This document shows, one piece after another, positions 19,048-28,532 of a stretch of DNA of 64,000 nucleotides (positions within the stretch are counted from its first letter, which is position 1; the number at the start of each line of letters is the position of its first letter). The position numbers were made by a program, and so were the translations under genes. The notes beneath the pieces are model-generated. The model had not been told where the DNA came from. It was given only the letters and a program-made list of their open reading frames with translations, and ran no database searches. This stretch comes from Defluviitaleaceae bacterium (GTDB taxonomy: Bacteria; Bacillota; Clostridia; Lachnospirales; WQUN01), in the NCBI GenBank assembly GCA_009781755.1, contig WQVD01000001.1, positions 62,001 through 126,000 on the forward strand, written 5' to 3'.

Positions 19048-19086
19048 ATTATATCGAACATAATTTCTTTCACAATCATTTGTTCG
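19048..19086 (-). promoter_or_regulatory. Promoter with two imperfect LexA-type operators
   Basis: On the minus strand TTGTGA (19070-19075), a 16-base spacer and TATAAT (19048-19053) form a promoter for the polymerase operon. Two sites resemble the Firmicute SOS box CGAAC-N4-GTTCG: CGAACATAATTTCT at 19055-19068 has a perfect left half, and CAATCATTTGTTCG at 19073-19086 has a perfect right half. They lie in the spacer and over the -35, where a repressor would block polymerase. Confidence 0.6.
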
Positions 19087-19144
19087 GTGCGTGTGAAAAG
19101 TTGAAAATGTATTTCGCATAAAATTTTGCACAGAAAATCGCAAC

Positions 19145-19186
19145 CAACTGGTAGCAATTTGCCACCAGTTGAAGATGTGATATAGT
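19145..19186 (+). promoter_or_regulatory. Promoter with palindrome over the -35
   Basis: A 27-base inverted repeat (arms CAACTGGTAGCAA and TTGCCACCAGTTG, one mismatch, one-base centre, 19145-19171) contains the -35 TTGCCA (19159-19164). A 16-base spacer leads to TATAGT (19181-19186). This looks like an operator for the metallophosphoesterase gene. Confidence 0.5.
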
Positions 19187-19208
19187 GCCCGCAAGGAGTT
19201 GAATCCAC

Positions 19209-20141
19209 ATGCACAAAAAAGCAAAAATTAAATCCATACAAATCCCCGAAAACAAGCGCGTCATCTGCATCAGCGACATACACGGTGAAATAGAGCGCTT
19301 CCAGCGATTACTCGAAAAAGTAGCGTATAACGAAAATGATATTCTGATCCTCTTGGGCGACATTTACACCAAGGGTCGCCGCCCCCATGATACCTTGCGA
19401 TATTGCATGACGCTGGACGAAAGTCCAAATGTACATATCCTGCGTGGCAACGCCGATTGGGGTGGGGATGATTTTCTGTCCCCGGCAGAGAACCAATGGC
19501 TGGCTGAACTGCCGGATATCATCGAATCCGATGCATATACCTTCGTGCATTCTGGACTCACATCTCCCAACCTGTATGAACAACTACCCGCAACCGTTGC
19601 CAAAGTGGATAATTTCATCGAAACCGCCACTCCGTTTGCCAAATGGGTCGTAGTGGGGCATTGGCCGGTGGCGATGTATTGCCATCAAATCGCCTGCCAC
19701 GACCCCATCGTCAATCACGATAAAAAAATCATCGCCATCGATGGCGGCAACGTTTTAAAATCCGACGGGCAACTCAACGCCTTCATTATTCAAGACGGAC
19801 GCTTTACGCACACGTCTGTAGACGACTTGCCCACGCATGTCATCGCAAAGCCGCAGCAGGCATCCGGCGGCACGCTTAATATTACCTGGCTGGATCGCTT
19901 TATCGAGTGGGTCGCAGATTGCGACCCACTGAGTTTGATCAAGCATCTCAAAACAAATAAAACGCTTACTGTACCCAAATCACAAATTTGGACGGACAAC
20001 AATGGCAACTTGGTGTGTTGTGACCTTGCCACCGATTACCATTTGCCATGCAAGGTAGGGGATGAAGTAAAGATCGTCGAAGAATTCGAGGACAGGTATT
20101 TCGCCAAGCGCAACGGCGTATCCGGGTGGGTCATCAAATAA
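19209..20141 (+). CDS. Calcineurin-like metallophosphoesterase
   Basis: This 310-residue protein has the full metallophosphoesterase motif set: SDIHGE, LLGDIY, LRGNADW, VHSGL and VVGHWPV. These bind two metals for phosphate ester hydrolysis; PrpA/ApaH-type Ser/Thr phosphatase or diadenosine tetraphosphatase activity is possible. The last 60 residues (VGDEVKIVEEFEDRYFAK) look like an SH3-like domain. A promoter with a palindrome over its -35 lies upstream, and AAGGAG is 10 bases before the ATG. The substrate is not readable. Confidence 0.87.
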   Translation: MHKKAKIKSIQIPENKRVICISDIHGEIERFQRLLEKVAYNENDILILLGDIYTKGRRPHDTLRYCMTLDESPNVHILRGNADWGGDDFLSPAENQWLAELPDIIESDAYTFVHSGLTSPNLYEQLPATVAKVDNFIETATPFAKWVVVGHWPVAMYCHQIACHDPIVNHDKKIIAIDGGNVLKSDGQLNAFIIQDGRFTHTSVDDLPTHVIAKPQQASGGTLNITWLDRFIEWVADCDPLSLIKHLKTNKTLTVPKSQIWTDNNGNLVCCDLATDYHLPCKVGDEVKIVEEFEDRYFAKRNGVSGWVIK

Positions 20142-20204
20142 TATTTGCCTATATGCATAATAAAAACTATACTTACCGCAAATTTGATCGGAGGGATGCA
20201 AACC

Positions 20205-20747
20205 ATGCAAAATATATTCATGAAGCAAAAGAAGCATGAAGAATTTGAATGGGGCAACCTGGGCAACATTAAAGAAGGGCGTAGCGACTTGGGCGAGGAA
20301 ATGCCCGTCATCGTTTACCGATTAATGCAATTCACCATGCTGGACGTATTAGCAAAAGCGCATGGTTTGGAGCAAGCCAATGAATATTTTCGCCAAGCAG
20401 GTTTTTTAGCCGGATCCGAATTTGCAAAAAACATGTTGGTATTATCCGTCGATTTTGATACATTCCTCGCAAATTTGGCAAAATCGTTGCATGAATTAAA
20501 GATCGGCATCCTGCGCATGGAAACTTTAGACCCAAAATCGGGCAAACTCGTATTGACGGTTGAGCAAGACTTGGATTGCAGTGGCTTACCCATTACCAAT
20601 GAGAATGTTTGTGTCTATGACGAAGGTTTCATCGCCGGTATTTTAGAAGCCTACACCGGCAAAGCCTACAATGTGCGCGAAGTTGATTGTTGGTCAAGTG
20701 GCGACCGCGTATGCCGGTTTGAAAGCAATCCAACAAATCCCGCGTAG
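20205..20747 (+). CDS. V4R domain sensor protein
   Basis: A 180-residue protein with a 4-vinyl-reductase (V4R) domain: the C-terminal motif CWSSGDRVCRFE is diagnostic. V4R domains bind small hydrophobic ligands and often signal. The N-terminal part is hydrophilic. I chose the ATG at 20205, ten bases after GGAGG; an ATG directly abutting the site at 20196 is unlikely. It lies 35 bases upstream of a GGDEF gene with no V4R of its own, so the pair likely form a two-protein ligand-sensing cyclic-di-GMP switch. Confidence 0.8.
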   Translation: MQNIFMKQKKHEEFEWGNLGNIKEGRSDLGEEMPVIVYRLMQFTMLDVLAKAHGLEQANEYFRQAGFLAGSEFAKNMLVLSVDFDTFLANLAKSLHELKIGILRMETLDPKSGKLVLTVEQDLDCSGLPITNENVCVYDEGFIAGILEAYTGKAYNVREVDCWSSGDRVCRFESNPTNPA

Positions 20748-20782
20748 GAAGAAGGTCGAATGCCATTAACGATTACGCGCAG

Positions 20783-22024
20783 ATGTTACTTGAATATTTA
20801 AGCGGTGTAATATATAACTCGAATAAAACCCATTTAAATATATCGGCACTACCACAAGAATTACAAGAGTTTGGCACGGGGTTGCAATATTTTTGCAATG
20901 CTGTCATTGAAATGCAAAAAGCAGCGCAAGCATTATCGAAGGGTGACCTAACCGTAACCCTGCCTTCACGCGACAACGAATTGGCATCGCCGCTCAAATC
21001 TTTACATGCGTCGCTAAAACATTTGACATGGCAAGCGCAACGCATCGCCGAGGGGGATTATTCACAACGGGTGCATTTCATGGGAGACTTTTCCCACGCG
21101 TTTAACACCATGGTCGAACAACTCGCCGACAGGCGGCAAAAGCTAGAAGACACCATTACACAAATGAAGTCAAAATCCGCTTCACTAGAACAGGGGAATC
21201 TATTGTTTGCGTCATTGATGCAATATGTACCACAGCAAATCGTCGTAATCGACCGCAACAGCGGCAAAGTTTTGCTAACCAACCCATCTGCCGAAAATGA
21301 AATCGCTGCCGATGCAAATTATATAAATTATTTTGCACAATCCATGGCAACCGACGATGCGGAGCGATATGGCCGTGTTACCGAAATTGTTTGGGAGAAA
21401 GCCGACCGACAACGTTTTTTTGAAGCCGCGTGTTATTATGCACAGTGGAATGGCTCCGATGCTGAAATATATGTGATTAACGACATCACGCAGTCAAAAT
21501 CCGATTTAGAAAAACTTGAAAAATTCGCTTTTTACGATAGCTTAACCCAATTATATAACCGCGCGTATGGTATGATTTTATTGGAAAATTGGCTGCGCGA
21601 AAAACGTAAGTTTGTACTCGTCTTTGCCGACTTAGATAGCTTAAAATACGTTAACGACGCGTTTGGACACCACGAAGGTGATTTATATATCATCAATGCA
21701 GGCAAGTATTTACAAACATTTTCAAATGATGCCATCGTTTGCCGGTTGGGTGGCGACGAATTTATGCTTGTCGCATTAGACCATGACAACAGTGAAGCGG
21801 AAACAAAAATGGAGCAAATTTATACGAATTTGTCCCAAGTCCCAATTTTAGAAGGTAAAACCTATTCATACAGCATCAGTTACGGGATTGTCGCGGTTGA
21901 CGTTGACGATACGCGTACAACCAGTGAAATCTTAAGCCTTGCGGATGATAATATGTACTTAAATAAGCGCATGAAGAAAAAAATCCGCGCAAAGGCAAGA
22001 AAAAAGGAGAAACCCCATGTTTGA
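20783..22024 (+). CDS. Diguanylate cyclase, soluble (HAMP-like, PAS-like, GGDEF)
   Basis: The N-terminal part (about 1-150) carries a HAMP-like repeat ([27 protein letters not shown]). A middle PAS-like region follows, then a C-terminal GGDEF domain with GGDEF near residue 325. No RxxD inhibitory site is present at the expected position, so it may lack product inhibition. The reading frame extends upstream through conserved-looking INDYAQ codons before this ATG, which has no ribosome site; an ATT start at 20765 or a frameshift near 20760 is possible (see findings). The stop overlaps the prfA start by eight bases. Confidence 0.85.
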   Translation: MLLEYLSGVIYNSNKTHLNISALPQELQEFGTGLQYFCNAVIEMQKAAQALSKGDLTVTLPSRDNELASPLKSLHASLKHLTWQAQRIAEGDYSQRVHFMGDFSHAFNTMVEQLADRRQKLEDTITQMKSKSASLEQGNLLFASLMQYVPQQIVVIDRNSGKVLLTNPSAENEIAADANYINYFAQSMATDDAERYGRVTEIVWEKADRQRFFEAACYYAQWNGSDAEIYVINDITQSKSDLEKLEKFAFYDSLTQLYNRAYGMILLENWLREKRKFVLVFADLDSLKYVNDAFGHHEGDLYIINAGKYLQTFSNDAIVCRLGGDEFMLVALDHDNSEAETKMEQIYTNLSQVPILEGKTYSYSISYGIVAVDVDDTRTTSEILSLADDNMYLNKRMKKKIRAKARKKEKPHV

Positions 22025-23081
22025 TCGATTGGCCGAGTTGGAAATTAAGTTTGAATTATTATCAGAGCAAGTAAGTGATCCAGAAATTATCGCGGACATG
22101 AACCGCTGGCGCGCGCTCATGAAAGAGCACAGCGAGCTTACACCCATCGTTGACACCTACCGCGCGTATAAAAAATTGGAAGATGACCTAGAAGGTGCGA
22201 AGGAATTATTAAACGAATCCAACGACGAAGAAATGCGCACATTGGCCAAGGAAGAGATAAAATCTGCACAAAATGAAATCGACCGCGTGGCAGAAGACTT
22301 GAAAATCCTCCTGCTGCCCAAAGACCCCAACGACGACAAAAACGTCATCGTAGAAATCCGCGGCGGTACTGGTGGCGAAGAAGCTTCGCTGTTTGCGGGT
22401 ACGCTTTTCCGCATGTACCAGCACTACGCCAACGCGCGCCGTTGGAAGGTCGAAATGATGAGCGCCAACGAAAGCGGCTTGGGTGGATTTAAAGAGGTTT
22501 CCTTCCTTGTAACGGGGAAGGGGGCTTATTCGCGCCTCAAATATGAAAGCGGAACCCATCGCGTCCAGCGTGTGCCCGAAACCGAATCGCAAGGGCGTAT
22601 CCACACCTCTGCCGTGACCGTGGCTGTCCTGCCCGAAGCTGAAGATGTGGACGTGCAACTAGACATGCAAGACGTGCGTGTGGACGTGTATCGTTCCGGC
22701 GGCAACGGCGGTCAAAGCGTTAATACCACCGACTCTGCCGTGCGCGTCACCCACGTACCCACCGGCGTAGTCGTCGCCTGCCAAGATGAAAAATCGCAAT
22801 TGAAAAATAAAGAAAAGGCGTTAAAAATACTTCGCGCCCGTTTGTACGATTTGGAATTGGAAAAACAACAATCACAACAATCTGCCGAGCGTCGCTCCCT
22901 CATCGGTTCCGGTGACCGCAGCGAACGTATACGTACTTACAATTATCCGCAGAGTCGCGTCACCGACCACCGCGTGGGGCTAACACTGCATCGCTTGGAT
23001 GCGATCTTGGATGGCGATTTGGATGAAATTATGGATACTTGTATCACACATGATCAGGCGCAGAAGTTGCAGGGGGATTGA
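22017..23081 (+). CDS. prfA: Peptide chain release factor 1
   Basis: This 354-residue protein ends translation at UAA and UAG codons. The catalytic GGQ appears in [10 protein letters not shown] near residue 230. The codon-recognition PxT is PET, in the [14 protein letters not shown] region, in place of the usual PAT or PVT. AAAAAGGAG precedes the ATG, and it overlaps the diguanylate cyclase by eight bases. RF1 is normally next to HemK/PrmC, which is missing here. Confidence 0.96.
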   Translation: MFDRLAELEIKFELLSEQVSDPEIIADMNRWRALMKEHSELTPIVDTYRAYKKLEDDLEGAKELLNESNDEEMRTLAKEEIKSAQNEIDRVAEDLKILLLPKDPNDDKNVIVEIRGGTGGEEASLFAGTLFRMYQHYANARRWKVEMMSANESGLGGFKEVSFLVTGKGAYSRLKYESGTHRVQRVPETESQGRIHTSAVTVAVLPEAEDVDVQLDMQDVRVDVYRSGGNGGQSVNTTDSAVRVTHVPTGVVVACQDEKSQLKNKEKALKILRARLYDLELEKQQSQQSAERRSLIGSGDRSERIRTYNYPQSRVTDHRVGLTLHRLDAILDGDLDEIMDTCITHDQAQKLQGD

Positions 23082-23151
23082 AAAGATTAAGACCCCGGGG
23101 ACGGCTCCGAACGCCGCCCGCGTTTTCAAAAAAGCGAGGCAAAAACGATGA

Positions 23152-23180
23152 GAAACCGCGACATGCGCGGTTTCTTTTTA
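23152..23180 (+). terminator. Rho-independent terminator after prfA
   Basis: GAAACCGCG, a five-base loop and CGCGGTTTC are followed by TTTTTA. It ends prfA transcription; the convergent glycan operon ends at 23178 and could use the other strand. Confidence 0.8.
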
Positions 23181-23774
23181 TTGAGGGTTATTTTTTGCGC
23201 CTTCTTGTATGCCGCTGCTGCGCAGGACGCTGAACAATGTGGCGAATAAGATTTTTATATCCAGCCACATGCTCATGCGGCGAGCGTATTCGCCGTCTAG
23301 AGCGGCTTTTTGAGGGATGGGTAGTTCGTCGCGGCCGCTGATTTGTGCTAGGCCGGTCAAACCTACAGGGATGTCATTGGCTTTGTATTTTTCACGCTCG
23401 GCGATGAGGTCGTCTTGGTTCCACAGTGCCGGGCGCGGGCCGATTAGGGTTAAGTCACCTTTTAAGATATTAAAGATTTGCGGAAGTTCGTCTAGGCTAG
23501 AGCGGCGCAAAAACCTTCCAACGGGCGTGATGAGCGCAGCGGGATTTTCCAATAGATGCGTGGGTACGTCTTTGGGTGCGGACGTGTACATGCTGCGGAA
23601 TTTAAGGATTTGAAAAAATTTCAAGTGTCGGCCGTACCGTTTTTGACGAAAAAGCACCGGCCCTGGCGAAGTCAATTTCACCAGCAACGCAATCACCGCC
23701 ATTAATGGAATCCAAAATGGTGATGTGAGCAAAATGAATAGAATATCCGCTATTCGTTTGACGATAATGTACAT
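23178..23774 (-). CDS. Initiating sugar-1-phosphate transferase (PglC/WcaJ-like)
   Basis: This 198-residue monotopic phosphoglycosyl transferase starts glycan synthesis by moving a sugar-1-phosphate onto undecaprenyl phosphate. A hydrophobic N-terminal segment (about 10-34) is followed by PGPVLFRQKRYGRH, FRSM, DELPQ and GPRP, typical of the small PglC class. The gene is last in an operon with an epimerase and a PglF-like dehydratase, overlapping the epimerase by 25 bases. This order suggests an N-acetyl-diaminobacillosamine-type or related sugar. Confidence 0.92.
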   Translation of the reverse strand: MYIIVKRIADILFILLTSPFWIPLMAVIALLVKLTSPGPVLFRQKRYGRHLKFFQILKFRSMYTSAPKDVPTHLLENPAALITPVGRFLRRSSLDELPQIFNILKGDLTLIGPRPALWNQDDLIAEREKYKANDIPVGLTGLAQISGRDELPIPQKAALDGEYARRMSMWLDIKILFATLFSVLRSSGIQEGAKNNPQ

Positions 23775-24580
23775 ACCGACACCCGTATGCTTTCTTCATA
23801 ATCCACTACATTATAAGCTTCTTCATCACCGCTCAACGGGTGGGTATACGAAGCGAAAAGTTTGTTTATAGCAGGAACCAACGGCATTAGTGCGTAAATC
23901 ATAAAATTAAATAAACGCGTAGTGCGTATTTTTTTACCCTGATGTGCCGCAATGCGTTGCACCATGTGAGTAGTACAATTATATGCTTTGTTTTGCGGAT
24001 GATATAAACCGCCTTGGCCATTTTCTACGATTCTGCACAAAAACGCGCACAAATTATCAATATAAATTATGCTTCGCGCATTTTTTATGTGCGGGAAGAG
24101 GGGTGTTCGGTAAGTCAATTTTACAAGTTTTGGGAAATTGCCCTTGCAACCAGAACCGTACACCATCGGCGGGCGCACAATGGCAACTTGAAATGAATCG
24201 TCGTGAAGTGCATTTAACTTTATTTCTGCTTGACGCTTGCTATCACCGTAATAATCATTCGGGTCATTCGCTTGTACTGCCAGCGTGCTTATAAAAATGA
24301 ATTGCCTTATGCCGCCGGCTTTGGCTTTGTTGGCCACAGTTTCGACTAGATCGCGGTTGATTTGATAGTAAAGGGGTTTACGTTGCCGCGTTTGTTTAAC
24401 ATGTGCAATCCCTGCAACGTGTAATACGGTATCAAAGCCGGACATATCCACTTCATCCCAATTTTGGTTGCGTGCGTCTAGGGTGAATATCTCGAATTGT
24501 TGGTCGGCATAAGCGGCAAAGCACGTACCCATATAGCTGTCTGCGCCTATAATTAAAATTTTTTTGCGTTGATTACTCAT
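23750..24580 (-). CDS. NAD-dependent epimerase/dehydratase
   Basis: This 276-residue short-chain-type enzyme has a Rossmann nucleotide site (ILIIGADSYMG), the catalytic YGDSK (YxxxK) and PPMVYGSG. It probably modifies the nucleotide sugar made by the upstream gene. I chose ATG 24580, which overlaps the PglF-like gene by eight bases. Its C-terminus overlaps the sugar transferase by 25 bases. Confidence 0.88.
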   Translation of the reverse strand: MSNQRKKILIIGADSYMGTCFAAYADQQFEIFTLDARNQNWDEVDMSGFDTVLHVAGIAHVKQTRQRKPLYYQINRDLVETVANKAKAGGIRQFIFISTLAVQANDPNDYYGDSKRQAEIKLNALHDDSFQVAIVRPPMVYGSGCKGNFPKLVKLTYRTPLFPHIKNARSIIYIDNLCAFLCRIVENGQGGLYHPQNKAYNCTTHMVQRIAAHQGKKIRTTRLFNFMIYALMPLVPAINKLFASYTHPLSGDEEAYNVVDYEESIRVSVCTLSSNE

Positions 24581-26456
24581 GATGTTCTTCGGGTTTATAT
24601 TCGGGGATGTAATGCATAAGTAATGCACGCGGGTCACCTTTGTCGGGCAGGTCGGCTTCCAACGCTTGTAAGAATTGATTAAGCCCCGGCATGAGCGCGG
24701 GCTTAGCGGCGTAGATGCGGTTATTTAATGTCGCAGTTAGGCCTTCTTCAATTAATAAAAGTTCTTCGTAGAGTTTCTCGCCGGGTCTCAGGCCGGTGTA
24801 TTTGATTTGGATATCCACGCCGGGTGTCAAGCCAGCCATGCGTATCATATTGACGGCCAAGTCGTTAATTTTGACTTGCTCGCCCATGTCCAGGATGAAT
24901 ATTTCGCCACCGTTGGCCATGGAGCCTGCTTCCAGCACCAACTTGGCAGCCTCCCGGATGGTCATGAAATAGCGGATCATATCGCGATGGGTGACGGTAA
25001 CGGGGCCACCCGCGTCAATTTGCCGACGGAAGAGGGGAATCACCGAGCCGTTGGAATCCAACACATTGCCGAATCGAACACAGACAAATTCTGTGACTTG
25101 CGCGGTGTTGAGCCCCAGCGTTAGCAGTTCTGCCAGCCGCTTGGATGCGCCCATGACACTGGTGGGGTTGACGGCTTTGTCGGTGGAAATCATGACAAAC
25201 CGCTCCACGTTGTGGCGGATGGCTGCTTGTGCGGTGCGGAAAGTGCCCAAGACATTGTTATCTAACGCCAAGCGCGGGCATTCTTCCATCAGCGGTACAT
25301 GCTTGTACGCTGCCGCGTGAAAAATAATCGCCGGGTTAAATTCGGCGAAAACTTCATCCAGACGCGCGGGATTTTGAACCGAACCGATACGCACGGCTAC
25401 GCGGTAGCGCCCCGCCGCGCCGAACGCGACTTTCAGCTCTTCCTTCAAATTGTATGCATTATTTTCGGAAATGTCGTAGATGACGATTTTTTTTACATCC
25501 AATTGCATGAGTTGGCGGCAAAGCTCGCTACCAATGGAACCGCCGCCGCCGGTGATGAGCACCGTCTTGTCTGCAAGCCAAGCGTTGAGCGGGGCTTCGT
25601 TAAGGGCGGCTTCGGAGCGACCCAGGAGGTCGGCAATGTTTACTTCACGCAGGTCGTTGGATCGGTCGTCGGAAATGCCCGTTAGCATGCGCACCTTGCA
25701 CTGCTTGATGGGGGTTAGGCTTACAATTCGGCGTAAATCATCGTTGCCCATGGACGGCACCGCTATGATGATTTCGGAAATATCGTGATCCTTGACCAAT
25801 TTGGGGATTTTATCGTCGCCACCCAAAATAGGTTTGCCGTGCAGGGTGTAGCCGTGTTTGCGCGGGTCATTATCTAGTACGCCGATGATACGGCGCGGAC
25901 GCGCACCTTGCTGGCTGGGATGGATGAGCAAGCCGGCAGCAGTTTCTCCCGCGCCGATGATGAGTGTACGGATGGGCTCCCCCCGCGGATGGGCGGGCTG
26001 TTTTCGATTGCGGCGCAAGTATGCGTACACCGTTTCCCATACGCGGCGGAAAATCCGCGGTGTTAAGCTAAGCGTGAATAAAAAATAAAACGCCATGACG
26101 CCCAGCCCCGGATTGGGCCACACGCCAAGGCGAATGAACATAACAAAATATACCGTAAATGAAGTAAAAAACGCGGCCGTTGCCATGCGCAGCATTGTGC
26201 CGATGCCGGGGTGCTGCCACAATGTTTTGTACACGCCGCACAAGGTGTAAAAAACAAGCAAAGATACCGCCATCACCCAAATGTTGACGTTAACGATTTC
26301 CAGCAAAGATTGTTCGATGGTGGGATGCACGATAAATTGATTTTCCCGCGTGAAGAGGAACGTGGTGGCAAACACCGCCATGATCCAGCTTATCCAGCAA
26401 AAAACGCAATCGAGCAAAACAAGAAATGCCGATTTTACGTAAGAATTAAATCGCAT
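24573..26456 (-). CDS. UDP-sugar 4,6-dehydratase, membrane-anchored (PglF/CapD-like)
   Basis: This 627-residue protein has four N-terminal membrane helices (about 5-130), a CoA-binding-like Rossmann domain (IIGAGETA) and a C-terminal short-chain dehydratase domain with GGGGSIG near 303. The usual catalytic Tyr is Met in SVMGASK, as in PglF/FlaA1 dehydratases. It removes C6 hydroxyl from UDP-GlcNAc to give a 4-keto sugar. The ATG at 26456 has GGAGGG upstream. This is the first gene of the operon and diverges from the O-antigen-ligase-like gene. Confidence 0.93.
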   Translation of the reverse strand: MRFNSYVKSAFLVLLDCVFCWISWIMAVFATTFLFTRENQFIVHPTIEQSLLEIVNVNIWVMAVSLLVFYTLCGVYKTLWQHPGIGTMLRMATAAFFTSFTVYFVMFIRLGVWPNPGLGVMAFYFLFTLSLTPRIFRRVWETVYAYLRRNRKQPAHPRGEPIRTLIIGAGETAAGLLIHPSQQGARPRRIIGVLDNDPRKHGYTLHGKPILGGDDKIPKLVKDHDISEIIIAVPSMGNDDLRRIVSLTPIKQCKVRMLTGISDDRSNDLREVNIADLLGRSEAALNEAPLNAWLADKTVLITGGGGSIGSELCRQLMQLDVKKIVIYDISENNAYNLKEELKVAFGAAGRYRVAVRIGSVQNPARLDEVFAEFNPAIIFHAAAYKHVPLMEECPRLALDNNVLGTFRTAQAAIRHNVERFVMISTDKAVNPTSVMGASKRLAELLTLGLNTAQVTEFVCVRFGNVLDSNGSVIPLFRRQIDAGGPVTVTHRDMIRYFMTIREAAKLVLEAGSMANGGEIFILDMGEQVKINDLAVNMIRMAGLTPGVDIQIKYTGLRPGEKLYEELLLIEEGLTATLNNRIYAAKPALMPGLNQFLQALEADLPDKGDPRALLMHYIPEYKPEEHHE

Positions 26457-26575
26457 GGAGCCCTCCGCGTCTAAGTGAGCAAATTGCAACGAGTATAGCA
26501 TAACTATTGTACGCATACCAATTTTCGTGTAGTATCCAACACGATTTGCTAATTTTTGATGAAAGCAGTGATAGC

Positions 26576-28471
26576 ATGAAGAAAAAAGCAAGCGAGAATA
26601 AATATTTTGATAATATCGTTGGGGCAATGCTATTTATTGTGGTGGGGATTATGCCGTTGGTGGTACGTGCGGTGCTTCGTGCGGTGCCGCCGGATAGTTT
26701 GGACGTGTGGGCAGGGACGCAGAGCCTCTTTGACCCCATACAGATGCAGCAAGTGTACGTCAATAGCTTTTCGCATTGGAAATTTTGGTTGCTAAGCCTG
26801 CCCGCTGCTGTGATTGCTTTTTATATCATAAGCGATTGGGCAACCGGCGGATATAAAAAAGTAAATATGAAAAAAGTCATGAAAGATCCGGTAGTTATTG
26901 CCGCCGCGGTCTTTTTATTTTTCTCGTTGGCGTCTGCGTTATTTTCAAATTATGCGCATACGGCATGGTTTGGTACTAGAGATCGCGCAGAAGGTATGTT
27001 GGCGTGGTTTGCGTACTTCACTGTTTTTTTGGGTGCGATGATTTATGTGCGAAAATTGAAATATACGTACATCATTATTTGGGGGTTAATTTTTTCATCG
27101 ATAGGTATGGGGCTAATTGGGCTTACCCAAGTTCTTGGAAATAGCCTTTTTGAAACGGATTTGGGAAGCCGAGTTGTCACAGGTGGCTTGCTTCGGAGTC
27201 CTCTTTTAACCGGTGCAGAAATATCTATAAGATTTGAAATGGCATTTGGTACACTGTTTAACCCCAACACATTTGGCTTGTACACCGCCATGATGGCACC
27301 GCTGATGATTATTTTGGGCGTGTGTTATGAAGGAAAGCGATGGGTCAATGCGCTGCTTTTTGTTGCCGGCGGTTTAATGGTGGTCGGTTTGTTTGGCAGC
27401 CGTTCGTTGGCCGGGTTTGTGGGAATTGCCGCGGCATTGGGTGTCATTGCGGTGACACTGGTGTGTTTTATACTACGCAGGGGGATACGGCGCATTGATT
27501 GGTATTTTATTGCCGTAAGTGCGGGTGTGGTGGCGGTTCTTATTGCTGCATCGATATTTGTCACGCCGATAAACGAACGATTGAGCGTGCAATGGGAGCG
27601 GTTTACCGTTGCGCTGCGCGGCGAACCGCGCCCCGTGCATGATTATATCTTTGATGGAAACACCATGACCGTATACTTTGACGATACGCTTTTGTTCACT
27701 GCTCGCATACATGAAGAAATCCACCCCGTTGCGGGAAGAATCACGGAAGAAACGACTTGGATAACGATATATGACGCATTGGGCAATGAAGTACCGCTGC
27801 GTGACAGAACGGTAATAGAGGCAGATACACGCTATCGTTTTGATATTCCCGGACACGGGCACGCCAGTTTTATGTTGCGAGAAGGGCAACATTTCCGATA
27901 TCGCAACGTCCTGTTCATACAGATTGAAGGCACGATATACGGTGTAACACAAAGCGCTAATTTTGAAGCACGCACGGGTTTGGTCGATATGTCTGAGCAA
28001 ATCCCCGCATGGGGCTTCCGCGGGCGCGAAACTTGGGGCTCGGGGCGTGGGTATATTTTTTCCCGTACATTCCCGTTGATGCCGCGCACGGCTATTATCG
28101 GTAGCGGCCCAGATACGTATGCAAATGTTTTTCCCAATCATGATTTAATGGGCAAAGCATTGTTTATGCAAAGTCCGTATCAACTCATAGACAAAGGCCA
28201 CAACATAATTTTGCATACATGGATTGGCCATGGCGGCATTGCCACGTTGGCGTTGATTTTCTTGTTGGGGTATTACCTGATCACGACATTCATATCGCTG
28301 TTGCGCGACGGCAAAAATAAAACGCGGTTTGTTTTCGGCTTGCAATTGGGTATATTGGCATGCGTGGCTGCATTTTTTATCGCATCATTATCGACAGACT
28401 CTACGATCGGTTCCACTGGGGTGTTCTTTGTGATTTTGGGGTTGGGATACGGGGTCAATCGCTTGAGTTAA
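26576..28471 (+). CDS. O-antigen ligase family membrane protein (WaaL/Wzy-like)
   Basis: This 631-residue protein has about 12 membrane helices and a large external region between the eighth and ninth helices (about residues 345-500). That layout is typical of O-antigen ligase/polymerase proteins, which join lipid-linked glycan to an acceptor or polymerise repeat units. The helices include AGFVGIAAALGVIA and GIATLALIFLLGYY. The ATG at 26576 has only a weak ribosome site. It diverges from the glycan operon, so it likely finishes the same polymer. Confidence 0.82.
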   Translation: MKKKASENKYFDNIVGAMLFIVVGIMPLVVRAVLRAVPPDSLDVWAGTQSLFDPIQMQQVYVNSFSHWKFWLLSLPAAVIAFYIISDWATGGYKKVNMKKVMKDPVVIAAAVFLFFSLASALFSNYAHTAWFGTRDRAEGMLAWFAYFTVFLGAMIYVRKLKYTYIIIWGLIFSSIGMGLIGLTQVLGNSLFETDLGSRVVTGGLLRSPLLTGAEISIRFEMAFGTLFNPNTFGLYTAMMAPLMIILGVCYEGKRWVNALLFVAGGLMVVGLFGSRSLAGFVGIAAALGVIAVTLVCFILRRGIRRIDWYFIAVSAGVVAVLIAASIFVTPINERLSVQWERFTVALRGEPRPVHDYIFDGNTMTVYFDDTLLFTARIHEEIHPVAGRITEETTWITIYDALGNEVPLRDRTVIEADTRYRFDIPGHGHASFMLREGQHFRYRNVLFIQIEGTIYGVTQSANFEARTGLVDMSEQIPAWGFRGRETWGSGRGYIFSRTFPLMPRTAIIGSGPDTYANVFPNHDLMGKALFMQSPYQLIDKGHNIILHTWIGHGGIATLALIFLLGYYLITTFISLLRDGKNKTRFVFGLQLGILACVAAFFIASLSTDSTIGSTGVFFVILGLGYGVNRLS

Positions 28472-28515
28472 AAAAGTCCCCAACCTATTAGTGGCACTAA
28501 TAGGTTGGGGATTTT
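28471..28515. terminator. Bidirectional terminator, perfect 15-bp stem
   Basis: TCCCCAACCTATTAG (28477-28491) and its exact complement (28497-28511) enclose TGGCA. A6 lies on one side and T4 on the other, so it serves both convergent genes. Confidence 0.9.
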
Positions 28516-28532
28516 CGTTGCTGCGGATTTTT

